NCBI GenBank assembly: GCA_963763365.1
Contig: CAVXOE010000014.1
Coordinates: forward strand, 290,801 to 354,800
Source: VAZQ01 sp963763365
GTDB lineage: Bacteria > Pseudomonadota > Alphaproteobacteria > Rhizobiales > Xanthobacteraceae
DNA length: 64,000 nt
Direction: 5' to 3'
The notes beneath the pieces were generated by a model that saw only the letters and a list, made by a program, of their open reading frames with translations, had not been told where the DNA came from and did no database searches. Made by a program: the position numbers and the translations under genes. Every line of letters begins with the position of its first letter. The stretch's first letter is position 1. This document shows positions 35,170 through 44,460 of the stretch, one piece after another.

Positions 35170-37257
35170 ATGACCAAGGTCTGGGACGTGATCGGCCGCG
35201 ACAATATGGAACTCGGGCCCGTGTCCACGAGCACGACCGGTGCGTGGCGGCACTGGAAGCTCGCGCGCGATGACGGCGGTATCGCCTGGCTCGTGCTCGA
35301 CAAGCAGGGCGCCAGCGCGAACACGCTGTCGGAAGATGTGCTCGTCGAGCTCAACGACGTGCTCGAGACGCTCGAGCGCGATCTGCCGAAGGGGCTGGTC
35401 ATCCGCTCGGCCAAGCCGGCAGGATTCGTCGCCGGGGCCGACATCGGCGAATTCCGCGCCATGACGGACGTGGCAGGCATCGAGGAGCGGCTGACCAAGG
35501 GACACGCAATCCTCGATCGCCTCGATCATCTCAAATGCCCGACGGTCGCGGTCGTCCACGGCTACTGTCTCGGTGGCGGTCTCGAACTCGTGCTCGCGTG
35601 CGACAAGCGCATCGCGCTCGACGACGCGCGCTTTGGCTTTCCCGAAGTCTTGCTCGGCCTGCATCCCGGCCTCGGCGGCACAGTTCGCACGCCGCGCCTG
35701 ATCAATCCGCTCGAAGCCATGACCATGATGCTGACCGGACGCACGCTGCACGCGGGTCGTGCCCGGGCGCTTGGGCTCGTCGATGCCGTCACGCAGGAGC
35801 GTCACGTGCGGGCGGCGGTGAATGATGCGGTGGCCGGCAAGCTCGCGTCACGCGGCGGCGGACCGATGGTCACGATCGTCAACAATTCGCTCGGGCGCAA
35901 GCTCGCAGCCAGCCGCATGCGCACCGAGGCCGCGAAGAAGGCGCCGATCGAGCACTACCCCGCGCCATACGCGCTGATCGATTTGTGGGAGCAGCACGGC
36001 GGCGATCCGGCGCCCGCCATGCAGAAGGCCGAGATTGCGTCCTTCGCGCGCCTCATGGTTACGGATACGTCGCACAATCTCGTGCGCGTGTTCTTCCTGC
36101 GCGAGAAGCTCAAGGGTCTCACCGGCGGCAACAAATGGACGGGCAAGCGCGTGCACGTGATCGGCGCCGGTGCGATGGGCGGCGACATCGCGGCCTGGTG
36201 CGCCTGGCACGGGTTGACGGTGACGCTCGCCGATATGAAGGCCGAGCCGCTCGGCAGTGCCGTCAAGCGGGCGGCGGAGTTGTACGGAAAGATCGGCCGC
36301 AAGGGCATCCTGATCCGAAACGCGCTCGACCGTTTGATCCCGGATCTCACCGGCGAGGGCGTACGCACCGCCGATCTGGTGATCGAAGCGGTGCCGGAGA
36401 CGCTTGAACTCAAGCGCAAGGTCTACGCCGCGACCGAGCCGAAGATGAAGCCCGGCGCCATCCTCGCCACCAACACGTCGAGTATTCCGCTGGAGGAGCT
36501 GCGCACGGGCCTGCAGCGGCCGGATCATCTCGTCGGCCTGCATTTCTTCAACCCGGTCTCGCGCATGCAACTGGTCGAGGTCGTGAGCCACGACCAGGTT
36601 TCGGCGGACGTGCTGCAGCAGGCGCGTGCGTTCCTGGGCGTGATCGACCGGCTGCCCGCGCCGGTGAAGAGCGCGCCGGGCTTCCTGGTCAACCGCGCGC
36701 TCACGCCGTATCTCATGGAAGCGATCGTGATGCTCGACGAGGGCACCAAGCGCGAAACGATCGATGCCGCGGCCATCAAGTTCGGCATGCCGATGGGACC
36801 GATTGAGTTGGCCGACCAGGTCGGGCTCGACATCTGCGTGCACGTCGCCGACGTGCTGAAGGCATCGTCCGCGCGGCCGATGCCGGACGTGCCGCAATGG
36901 CTGCGGCTCAAGGTCGAGAAGGGCGAGCTTGGCCGCAAGACCGGCAAGGGCTTCTACGACTGGAAGGACGGCGAAGCGGTGAAGGATCGCGACACGCCGC
37001 CGCCCAGCGACGTGATGACCGACCGGCTCATCCTGCCGATGCTCGACGTGTGCGTGGCCTGCCTGCGCGAGGGCGTGGTGGCGGACGAGGATACGGTCGA
37101 CGGCGCGATGATCTTCGCGACCGGGTTCGCGCCGTTCCGCGGCGGGCCGATGCACTATGCCCGCACGCGCGGCGACGTCCGGCAGACACTGGAGCATTTG
37201 TCGCAGCTCTATGGCGAGCGCTTCCGGCCCGATCCGGGCTGGGACCGGATGACATGA
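35170..37257 (+). CDS. fadJ: 3-hydroxyacyl-CoA dehydrogenase/enoyl-CoA hydratase (FadJ-like)
   Basis: Bifunctional beta-oxidation protein (695 residues). The N-terminal crotonase domain (about 1-290) has FVAGADIGEFRAM and YCLGGGLELVLACDKRIA; the dehydrogenase part has the NAD site VHVIGAGAMGGDIAAW near residue 330, NTSSIPLEEL and GLHFFNPVSRMQLVEVV. The C-terminal ADQVGLDICVHVAD and GRKTGKGFYDW are standard. With the preceding FadE and thiolase it makes a complete beta-oxidation set. Its stop overlaps the next ATG as ATGA. Confidence 0.93.
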   Translation: MTKVWDVIGRDNMELGPVSTSTTGAWRHWKLARDDGGIAWLVLDKQGASANTLSEDVLVELNDVLETLERDLPKGLVIRSAKPAGFVAGADIGEFRAMTDVAGIEERLTKGHAILDRLDHLKCPTVAVVHGYCLGGGLELVLACDKRIALDDARFGFPEVLLGLHPGLGGTVRTPRLINPLEAMTMMLTGRTLHAGRARALGLVDAVTQERHVRAAVNDAVAGKLASRGGGPMVTIVNNSLGRKLAASRMRTEAAKKAPIEHYPAPYALIDLWEQHGGDPAPAMQKAEIASFARLMVTDTSHNLVRVFFLREKLKGLTGGNKWTGKRVHVIGAGAMGGDIAAWCAWHGLTVTLADMKAEPLGSAVKRAAELYGKIGRKGILIRNALDRLIPDLTGEGVRTADLVIEAVPETLELKRKVYAATEPKMKPGAILATNTSSIPLEELRTGLQRPDHLVGLHFFNPVSRMQLVEVVSHDQVSADVLQQARAFLGVIDRLPAPVKSAPGFLVNRALTPYLMEAIVMLDEGTKRETIDAAAIKFGMPMGPIELADQVGLDICVHVADVLKASSARPMPDVPQWLRLKVEKGELGRKTGKGFYDWKDGEAVKDRDTPPPSDVMTDRLILPMLDVCVACLREGVVADEDTVDGAMIFATGFAPFRGGPMHYARTRGDVRQTLEHLSQLYGERFRPDPGWDRMT

Positions 37258-39131
37258 CTCGCGGCGGCGGCCCTCCCACGCAATTTCAAGATGCCGATCA
37301 GATTGCCGAGGCGATCATCCGTCGTGTTGGCAAAAGGATCGTGCTGGCGCTGCCGCTCGGTCTCGGCAAGGCCAATCACATCGCCAACGCGCTTTACGCG
37401 CGCGCGGCCGCCGATCCGTCGATCCGTCTCAGGATATTCACCGCGCTGACGCTGGAACGCCCGCGGCCGCGCAGCGATCTCGAACGCCGGTTTGTCGGGC
37501 CGCTGTCGGGACGGCTTTTCGGCGGCTACCCGGACCTCGCCTATGCGGTGGCGCTGCATGAGAAGCGCCTGCCGCCGAACGTCGAGGTCGACGAGTTTTT
37601 CTTCCAGGCCGGTAGCCGGCTCAATGTCGCGGAGTCGCAGCGCGACTATATCTCGGCCAACTACACCCACGCGCTCGGCTATGTGCTCCAGCGCGGCGTC
37701 AACGTCGCGGCGCAGCTCGTTGCCAAGCGCAGCGGCGAGGGCGGGGAGCGCTTCAGCCTGAGCTGCAATCCGGACATCACGCTCGATCTCCTCGCGCGCC
37801 GGCGGAAAGGCGATTGCGATTTTCTATTCGTCGGGCAGGTCAATTCGGAGCTTCCGTTCATGCCCGGCGACGCCGACCTGCCGGCCGGCGAATTCGACAT
37901 GATGCTGGAGAGCCCGCAGACCGACTTCGCGCTGTTTGCGCCGCCGCGTGAGCCGATCGACCTCGCCGAATACGCCGCCGGCCTGCATGCGGCGCGCACC
38001 GTGGTCGACGGCGGCACGCTGCAGATCGGGATCGGATCGCTGGGCGACGCGGTCACGCAGGCGCTGATTCTGCGTCACCGCCGGAACGCCGACTTCCGCA
38101 CCATGGCGTCGCGGCTCGATCCGTATGAGCAGACGCCGCCCGGCCTGCGTCAGGAGACGCCGTTCGACGCCGGTCTCCACGGCCTGAGCGAGATGTTCGT
38201 CGAAGGCTTCCTCGACATCATGCGGGCGGGCATCCTCAAGCGCGAGATCGACGGCACGGTCCTGGAGGCGGCGTTTTTCGTCGGCTCGCGCGCGTTCTAC
38301 CGCGCGCTGCGGGAGATGCCCGAGGCCGAGCGGGCGAAGCTGCGGATGACCGCGGTTTCCTACGTCAACGAGCTTTACGGCGACGAGCCCGCCAAGCGCC
38401 GCGCGCGGGTGAAGGCGCGCTTCGTCAACAACGCCATGATGGCGACATTGCTCGGCGCGGTGATTTCCGACGCGCTGGAGGATGGCCGCGTCGTGAGCGG
38501 CGTGGGCGGTCAGTACAACTTCGTGGCGCAGGGTTTCGCGCTGGAGGACGCCCGCTCCGTCATCATGCTGCGCTCGACCCGACAGGCGCACGGAAAGACC
38601 AACTCGAACATCCGCTGGAACTACGGCCACACGACCATCCCGCGTCATCTGCGCGACATCGTGGTCACCGAGTATGGCGTCGCCGACCTGCGGGGCAAAT
38701 CCGACCGCGACGTGATCGCCGCCATGCTGGCGGTGACGGATTCGCGCTTTCAGGACGAACTGCTGCGCCGCGCCAAGGACGCCCGCAAGATCGAGCGCAA
38801 TTTCGAACTTCCGGCGGCGTGCCGCGACAACACGCCCGAGCGCCTCGCGCGTGCGCTGAAGCCGGCGGCCGAGCAGGGGCTGATTCCGCCGTTTCCCTTC
38901 GGCAGCGACTTCACCGCGGTCGAGCAGCGGCTGATGCCGGCGCTGGAGCGGCTGAAGGAGGCGTCGCGGCTGCAATTGGCGGGCATCGCGCTGCGCGGCT
39001 TGTTCGGGGCGTCCAAGTCGCCGGACGTGGCGGACTGCCTCGCCCGCATGGCGCTCGACCGGCCGCGCAGCTTCGGCGAGCGCGTCTATGCGGCGCTGGT
39101 GCGCGGCGCGCTTGCCCGTTTTGCGTCGTGA
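37254..39131 (+). CDS. Acetyl-CoA hydrolase/CoA-transferase family protein
   Basis: 625-residue protein with two CoA-transferase-fold halves. The N-terminal half has LALPLGLGKANHIANALY; the C-terminal half has VVDGGTLQIGIGSLGDAVTQ, GLSEMFVEGFLDIMRAGILK, VSGVGGQYNFVAQ, HGKTNSNIRWNYGHTTIPR and VVTEYGVADLRGKSD, typical of the AcH family. It may move CoA between acyl groups or release acetate at the end of beta-oxidation. The ATGA overlap with the previous gene sets the start and implies coupled translation. Confidence 0.87.
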   Translation: MTRGGGPPTQFQDADQIAEAIIRRVGKRIVLALPLGLGKANHIANALYARAAADPSIRLRIFTALTLERPRPRSDLERRFVGPLSGRLFGGYPDLAYAVALHEKRLPPNVEVDEFFFQAGSRLNVAESQRDYISANYTHALGYVLQRGVNVAAQLVAKRSGEGGERFSLSCNPDITLDLLARRRKGDCDFLFVGQVNSELPFMPGDADLPAGEFDMMLESPQTDFALFAPPREPIDLAEYAAGLHAARTVVDGGTLQIGIGSLGDAVTQALILRHRRNADFRTMASRLDPYEQTPPGLRQETPFDAGLHGLSEMFVEGFLDIMRAGILKREIDGTVLEAAFFVGSRAFYRALREMPEAERAKLRMTAVSYVNELYGDEPAKRRARVKARFVNNAMMATLLGAVISDALEDGRVVSGVGGQYNFVAQGFALEDARSVIMLRSTRQAHGKTNSNIRWNYGHTTIPRHLRDIVVTEYGVADLRGKSDRDVIAAMLAVTDSRFQDELLRRAKDARKIERNFELPAACRDNTPERLARALKPAAEQGLIPPFPFGSDFTAVEQRLMPALERLKEASRLQLAGIALRGLFGASKSPDVADCLARMALDRPRSFGERVYAALVRGALARFAS

Positions 39132-39222
39132 TCGCGCCGCTTAATGATACTTCAAGCGCGCGGTGAAGGCCGCTAAGGTCGGCCGACAATCGATGTTCCG
39201 CCAAAGCCCAAGGATCAAGTCC

Positions 39223-39741
39223 ATGACCATCTCGCTCTACAAGACATCCGTGCCGATCTTCGTGCAATTCCTCACCAGCCTGTCCGCCACCCTCGACAAG
39301 GCGGCTGCCTTCGCGGAAGCGAAGAAGGTCGACCCGGCGGTGCTGCTCAACACGCGGCTTGCGCCCGACATGTTTCCGCTGGTGCGGCAGGTGCGGGCGG
39401 CGACCGATCACGCACTCAACGCGGGTGGACGGCTGGCCGGCGTCGAGCTTCCGAAGTTTGCCAATGACGAGACCACGATCCCGCAGTTGAAGGACCGCAT
39501 CGCCAAGACCATCGATTTCCTCAAGGGCCTCAAGCCGGCGCAGATCGACGGCACCGAGGACAAGGAGATCAAGATCGTATTTCCCTCGGGAGCCTCGCGC
39601 GATTTCACCGGCCAGTCGCTGCTGCTCAACAACTCGCTGCCGAATTTCTATTTCCACTGCACGACCGCCTACGACATCCTGCGCCATTGCGGCGTCGAGC
39701 TCGGCAAGGGCGATTTCATGGGCAAGCCGGTGTCGCTGTAG
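39223..39741 (+). CDS. DUF1993 family protein
   Basis: 172-residue soluble protein of the DUF1993 family (DinB-like four-helix fold by family description), function unknown. Recognisable segments: SLYKTSVPIFVQFLTSLSAT, ADMFPLV-type LAPDMFPLVRQVRAATDHA, and the C-terminal NFYFHCTTAYDILRHCGVELGKGDF (split around HCTTAYD). The start at 39223 follows AAGGA; earlier codons from 39163 are probably untranslated. Confidence 0.85.
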   Translation: MTISLYKTSVPIFVQFLTSLSATLDKAAAFAEAKKVDPAVLLNTRLAPDMFPLVRQVRAATDHALNAGGRLAGVELPKFANDETTIPQLKDRIAKTIDFLKGLKPAQIDGTEDKEIKIVFPSGASRDFTGQSLLLNNSLPNFYFHCTTAYDILRHCGVELGKGDFMGKPVSL

Positions 39742-39789
39742 CGAAGCGCGGGCACGCTCGGGCCCGTCTTGGCTGCCAGGACTGGAGCA

Positions 39790-41212
39790 ATGCGCCAGCG
39801 CGTCGGCTATGACGAGGAGGTGCGGGCGTTTTCGCCACCCTCGTGCGCGAACGCAAATCTGACCTGCCAGTTTCTGGTCGTGGGCGGCGGCCTCTCCGGC
39901 CTGAGCGCCGCCGAGGCCGCGGCGGCGCGCGGGCTCGATGTCATCGTGATCGAGAAGGGCGACTTCGGCAGGGAAGGCGCGTCCGGGCTCAATGCGGGCC
40001 AGTTCCTGACCGGCTGGGCGAAGCCGATCGGGACGATGCTGGCCGAGCTCACGCGGCAGGAGCAGGATCGGGGACTGACCGCGGGTCAGGCGCAGTCCCG
40101 CGCGCATCGGCGCGTGCGAGACTTTCTGCGCCGCACCATCGAGGGATGCCAGCGGCTCTGCCAGGCTCGATCATGACTACAATCTTCGCGCCTCCGTCCG
40201 GCACGGCGCGACGATCGCGGCCATGAACGATGCCGACATGGCGGGCCTCGAAGCGTCCTACGATTTCATGGAGGAGGCCAATTTCCGCGCGCTTATGCCG
40301 GTGGTCGGCAGGCGCCACGCGCCGTTCTTCGCGCGGCTTTCCGCCGGCCAATTGCAGCAGAGGTGTGGGACCGCCGAGAATTTCTACGCCGGCGGCGTGA
40401 TCGATTATTTCGGCGGCAGCTTTCATCCGCGCAAATTGCTCAACGGATTGGCCCGCGCGCTACAAAAGAAGGGCGTGCAATTCTTCCAGCACGCAGAGGC
40501 TCAGGCGCTCGATTTTCCCGATCATCGGGTGACCGTTTTCTGCGAGAACGGCGCCGCCATTCAGGCCGACCGCGTCTTCATGGCGAATGCTTATGCGCGT
40601 CACATCAACGGCGATGCCCTCGAGCGCGCGATCTTCCTGTACGATTACGTCGTGGTGGTGGAGTTGCCCGAGAAATCGAACGTCCTCGCTTCGACAACCG
40701 TTCTCTCCGATGTGCGCGACCCATGCTTCTACGCGCGCCGCCACGGACGTCGCCTTTACATGGGCTACGCCGAGACCGCGGAGGCCTCACCTGAAATCAC
40801 CCGGAACGTCGCGCGGCAAACCCTTGAAGAGGCACAAAGGATTTTTCCTGGGCTGCGCGTACTCGGGGAGCACGACATCAAGAGTGCATGGTCCGGCCGC
40901 GTCTTCTATACGTCGGACGACTATCCCTTCGTGGAGCGGCGGCACAATGGGAAGGTCACGACGTTTGCCGCGCCCTCCGATCATGGAAATTCGCTGGCCG
41001 TCAAGGTGGGGCAACTCGTCGGCGACCTTGTCGCTCATTCGTTACTGAAACCGGCCAGCGAAGAGGATGTTCGCAGCCGGTATCGCACGCGCCGGCAGCT
41101 CAAGCTGTTTGAGGGATTCCCCAAGGGTCTGCGCCTGCGACCTGGCATGCGCTACCAGGAGGCGGCAGCCGACGAGTCCGAGCCGCCCCGCGATGATGGA
41201 GCAGATATATGA
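39790..41212 (+). CDS. FAD-dependent oxidoreductase, DadA/PuuB-like (frame disrupted as given)
   Basis: Amine or amino-acid oxidase-type flavoprotein (about 470 residues). The N-terminal FAD motif FLVVGGGLSGLSAAEAAAARG is followed by IEKGDFGREGASGLNAGQF; the rest (NDADMAGLEASYDFMEEANF, FYAGGVIDYFGGSFHPRKLL, WSGRVFYTSDDYPFVE, PSDHGNSLAVKVGQLVG) is in another frame. The change occurs at about 40143-40165; reading TIE, then GMPAAL, then RLDHDYNL requires two single-base gaps. The gene ends in an ATGA overlap with a cupin gene. Confidence 0.8.
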
Positions 41213-41670
41213 AACGATATAGCTTCGTGCCGCCAGGAGGCGGGACGAACTACAATTGGTCGAAAGACCACACGTTCGTGAAAGTCTCGGCTGCCGACAC
41301 CGGCGGTGCCTATGCCTTGATGGAGGACAATCTCAAGCTCGAGTTCTCGCTCGGCCTGCACCTTCACCGCCAGCATGCCGAGACCTTCTACATCCTCGAT
41401 GGCAATGTCGATTTCTATATCGACGGTGATTGGATGATGGCAACGCCAGGCTCGACCGTCCACATTCCCCCGGGCGTACCGCACGCGGTGACGCTGCCGC
41501 AGGGGCAAACCGGGAAGATGCTCATGATCTTTCAGCCAGCGGGCTTCGACCAATATCTTGCCCATCTTGCCACGCTGAACGACCGGGATTTCGCCAACGA
41601 ACAGGTCATGCAGGAGCTGGACGAGAAATTCGACATCATCAATCTCGGCGGGGTGCCGGCGCGCGACTGA
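41209..41670 (+). CDS. Single-domain cupin protein
   Basis: 153-residue cupin with one metal-site motif, HLHRQHAETFYILDGNVDFY, and motif 2 PGSTVHIPPGVPHAVT. The preceding oxidoreductase stop overlaps its ATG (ATGA), so the two are translationally coupled and probably act on the same substrate, the cupin perhaps as a small dioxygenase or isomerase. That link is inference. Ends seven bases from a convergent gene. Confidence 0.82.
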   Translation: MKRYSFVPPGGGTNYNWSKDHTFVKVSAADTGGAYALMEDNLKLEFSLGLHLHRQHAETFYILDGNVDFYIDGDWMMATPGSTVHIPPGVPHAVTLPQGQTGKMLMIFQPAGFDQYLAHLATLNDRDFANEQVMQELDEKFDIINLGGVPARD

Positions 41671-41677
41671 GACCTTC

Positions 41678-42868
41678 TCAGCCTTTCGCCGGGTGGGCGC
41701 GCACGGCCTCCTCGTTGACGTCGGCGCCCCAGCCGGCGCCGGTCGGCAGGATGTAGTCGCCGTCCTTGATCACGTACGGATTGGTGATGAGCGAGGATTT
41801 CCACGGCACCTCGTCGACGTCGAACTCCATGACGCGGTAGTTCGGCACGACCGCGCAGAAATGCGCGCTCATCACGTTGGCGAGCGGTCCGTTGAAATTG
41901 TGCGAGGCGACGTTGACGTCGTAGGCGTCCGCCATCGCGGCCATGCGGATCGCCTCGAACACGCCGTTCCACTGCGCGTCGATGATCGCCACGTCGGCCG
42001 AATAGTTTTCGAGATAGGGCCTGAGATTGCGCCGGCCGAGGATCGTTTCGAGCGAGCCGATCGGCGTCGTTGTCGATTGCCGAATCAGGCTGAGTGCCTT
42101 GGGATCGTGCAGGTCCATTTCGAGCCACAGGAGATTGAACGGCTCGAGCGCCTTGGCGATGCGCTTGAGGCCCTCGGGCTTGTAGTTGAAGTTGAGGTCG
42201 AGCAGGAGCCGCATGCCCGGCCCGCCGCCTTCTTGCAAGGCCGCGAGCTGATTGATCGTCGCGCCGAGAATATCGTCGGTGAGGTTGAGCTCCGGGTGGC
42301 CGGTGCCCGATCCGTGCATGCCCGGTGCGAACTGCCGGCCGCCCTTTTCGTCGAAAACCAGTACGTTGGTCTTGACCGCCCTGATGCCGCGCTCGCGCGC
42401 CTCGCGGGCGGCGGCCTTGAGATCGTCGAGCGTGCGCACCGCCGGCCGGTCGATCACCTTGCCGTCGAACATGTCGGCGCAGCGCGCCCGCAGCACGCCG
42501 CAACGCGACCAGTAGATCGGCATGCGGTCGCGCACCGCGCCGCCGAACAGGTCGTAGACCGGCACGCCGAGCGCCTTGCCCTTGATGTCGAGGCAGGCGT
42601 TCTCGATCGCCGCGATCGCGTGGGCATGCAACCCGCCGGCGGTCGAGCGCGAGGTGGCGTAGAGCGTCGCGTCGATGCGTCCGATGTTGCGTGGGTCCGC
42701 CCCGATCAGCGATGCGCCGAGCCCGCGGATGATTTGCGTCATGCCGCGGCGGCGGCTCTCGTTGAATTCCGACCAGCCGACGATGCCCTCGTCGGTAGTG
42801 ATCTTCAGGAACGAATAGGTGTCCCAGCCGCCGTCGGCGTGGAAGTCCTCGAACTTGACGATTTTCAT
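41678..42868 (-). CDS. Enolase superfamily (mandelate racemase/muconate lactonizing) enzyme
   Basis: 396-residue member of the MR/MLE group, which abstract a proton alpha to a carboxylate in sugar-acid dehydration or racemisation. Metal ligands appear in RLLLDLNFNYK (Asp), LLWLEMDLHDP (Glu) and IGSLETILGRR (Glu). The N-terminal capping domain starts MKIVKFEDFHADGGWDTYSF. The acid/base residues could not be matched to a named subgroup, so the substrate is open. Single gene between a convergent cupin and a repeat. Confidence 0.87.
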   Translation of the reverse strand: MKIVKFEDFHADGGWDTYSFLKITTDEGIVGWSEFNESRRRGMTQIIRGLGASLIGADPRNIGRIDATLYATSRSTAGGLHAHAIAAIENACLDIKGKALGVPVYDLFGGAVRDRMPIYWSRCGVLRARCADMFDGKVIDRPAVRTLDDLKAAAREARERGIRAVKTNVLVFDEKGGRQFAPGMHGSGTGHPELNLTDDILGATINQLAALQEGGGPGMRLLLDLNFNYKPEGLKRIAKALEPFNLLWLEMDLHDPKALSLIRQSTTTPIGSLETILGRRNLRPYLENYSADVAIIDAQWNGVFEAIRMAAMADAYDVNVASHNFNGPLANVMSAHFCAVVPNYRVMEFDVDEVPWKSSLITNPYVIKDGDYILPTGAGWGADVNEEAVRAHPAKG

Positions 42869-42912
42869 TTTCAGAGCCCTACGTTTGTATCAGTCGCTCA
42901 CGCTCGCTCGGA

Positions 42913-43089
42913 CCCTCATCCTGAGGAGCATCGCACCCGATCCCGGGTTTACCCGGGATCGGGCACAATACGATGCGCAAGTCGGGTAAACCCGACTTGC
43001 GTGCGATGCGTCTCGAAGGATGGCGGCGAGCACCGAATTTGCGGCCATGCTTCGAGACGCCGCACGTTGTGCGGCTCCTCAGCATGAGG
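42913..43089. repeat. Interspersed palindromic repeat, family B copy 3 (composite)
   Basis: Long form: outer CCTCATCCTGAGGAG/CTCCTCAGCATGAGG arms and the same two inserted hairpins as the copy at 16430 (ACCCGATCCCGGGTTTACCC and CAAGTCGGGT/ACCCGACTTG). Confidence 0.75.
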
Positions 43090-43109
43090 ACAACGGCGTG
43101 CGGCTACGA

Positions 43110-44213
43110 TCAGCGGGTCTCCGCCCGCTGCTGCACGGGCCCCAACAGCAGCTTCTGCACCCGCCAATTGAGAACCTCGGCCACATAGAGCTCGTTCTCG
43201 GACGGGCACGCGATCTCGTGAATCCAGCCGAATTGCTTGAGCTGCTTGCCGGATTTGCCGAGATAGCCGAGCACGCGGCCGTCGAGGCTAAGCTTGTAGA
43301 TACGGCCCGGATAGGAATCGGAGGCGAACAGCACTTGGTTCGGCGGCGGCGTGATGCAGATCGCCCACGGCGCGCCGGGCGCGAAACTGCCGCCGGTCTG
43401 CAGGTAGTTGGTGAGGTCGGGCTTGTTGCCGATCGCCGGCTTGGCGTTGTCGTCGAACGGCACGTCGATCTTCATTTCACGTCTGAAGTTCCCATCCCCG
43501 TCGAACACCTGGATGCGGCGATTGTTGCGGTCGCCGACATAGATGTTGCCCTGCGCGTCGGCCGCGATGGTGTGAACGAGGTTGAACTCGCCCGGTCCCT
43601 TGCCGCGCTGGCCCCACGACTTGATCCACTCGCCGTCCTTGTCGAGCTTGGCGACGCGCGAATTCACGTAGCCGTCGCTGATGTAGATCTCGCCGTTCGG
43701 CCCCCAGGTCACGTCGGTCGGCTGCCGGAAACGGCCGTCGACATGCGGCAGCGGCGGCGTCTTGTTGCGCTCGTGCGGATGCGCCTCCGCGTCGGAGGCT
43801 TCCGACTTGCGGCCGAACACCATCTCGACCCGGCCCTGCGGATTGAACTTGATGACCATGTCCGAGCCCTTGTCGGTCGCCCAGATGTTGTCGTCCTTGT
43901 CGATCCGCACCGTATGGGCGTAGGCCCAGGCATAAAGGTTCTTGCCGATCTCGCGCAGGAACGTGCCGTTGTTGTCGAACTCCAGCACCTGCGAGGCGGT
44001 GTTGCCGAACGCCGGGCCCTGGCTCGAGCCGCCGCGCGAATAGACGAAGATGTGGCCCTTGGAATTGACCGCGACGCCCGCGACCTCGCCGAGGTGCATG
44101 TCGGGCGGCAGCTTCAGCAGGTCGTGAACGAACTCGTAGGGGATTTCGGGCGGCGATTGCGCGAATGCCGATGAGCTGAGCAGGACGATGAGCGGTACAA
44201 GCCATCGCTTCAT
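43110..44213 (-). CDS. Exported NHL-repeat beta-propeller (peptidyl-glycine lyase-like) protein
   Basis: 367-residue secreted protein: signal MKRWLVPLIVLLSSSAFA, then about six NHL blades (EVAGVAVNSKGHIFVYSRGG, AHTVRIDKDDNIWATDKGSD, PTDVTWGPNGEIYISDGYVN, VHTIAADAQGNIYVGDRNNR and others), like the lyase half of peptidylglycine monooxygenases. GGAGG precedes the ATG at 44213; longer frames to 44300 lack a signal. A minus-strand promoter lies 60 bases upstream. Ligand and function are unknown. Confidence 0.85.
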   Translation of the reverse strand: MKRWLVPLIVLLSSSAFAQSPPEIPYEFVHDLLKLPPDMHLGEVAGVAVNSKGHIFVYSRGGSSQGPAFGNTASQVLEFDNNGTFLREIGKNLYAWAYAHTVRIDKDDNIWATDKGSDMVIKFNPQGRVEMVFGRKSEASDAEAHPHERNKTPPLPHVDGRFRQPTDVTWGPNGEIYISDGYVNSRVAKLDKDGEWIKSWGQRGKGPGEFNLVHTIAADAQGNIYVGDRNNRRIQVFDGDGNFRREMKIDVPFDDNAKPAIGNKPDLTNYLQTGGSFAPGAPWAICITPPPNQVLFASDSYPGRIYKLSLDGRVLGYLGKSGKQLKQFGWIHEIACPSENELYVAEVLNWRVQKLLLGPVQQRAETR

Positions 44214-44272
44214 GGCGGCCTCCTTGGAACCGACGGATGTGTTTGTGAAGGATTTTCCCCGTCTGCGGTGAA

Positions 44273-44300
44273 AGTATACAAACAACCTTCTGCAAGACAA
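44273..44300 (-). promoter_or_regulatory. Sigma70-like promoter for the NHL protein
   Basis: On the minus strand TTGTCT (44295-44300) and TATACT (44273-44278) are 16 bases apart, about 60 bases before the start codon. Confidence 0.55.
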
Positions 44301-44333
44301 TCAGACCTGACCGGATGAAAACGCGCTACTCTT

Positions 44334-44414
44334 TCCGCTCGTGCCCGCGCAAGTGGGCACCCAGTCTTGATGGCTTCTTGTGCCGGGTCCGCGCTTGCGC
44401 GGGGACGAGCGGAG
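44334..44414. repeat. Interspersed palindromic repeat, family A copy 5
   Basis: Arms CCGCTCGTGCCCGCGCAAGT and GCTTGCGCGGGGACGAGCGG, in the divergent gap between NHL and amidohydrolase genes; it lies directly upstream of the latter. Confidence 0.75.
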
Positions 44415-44460
44415 GCAAGGGCGATCTATTCATCCGGGATTCGCGCCAAGGAGCATGAGA

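Noticed and set aside
31621..35498. Very long minus-strand open frames opposite FadE and the thiolase
   Set aside because: They arise from high-GC codon bias on the opposite strand; their sequences are Arg/Ala/His-rich without known motifs, while the plus-strand proteins are strongly conserved.
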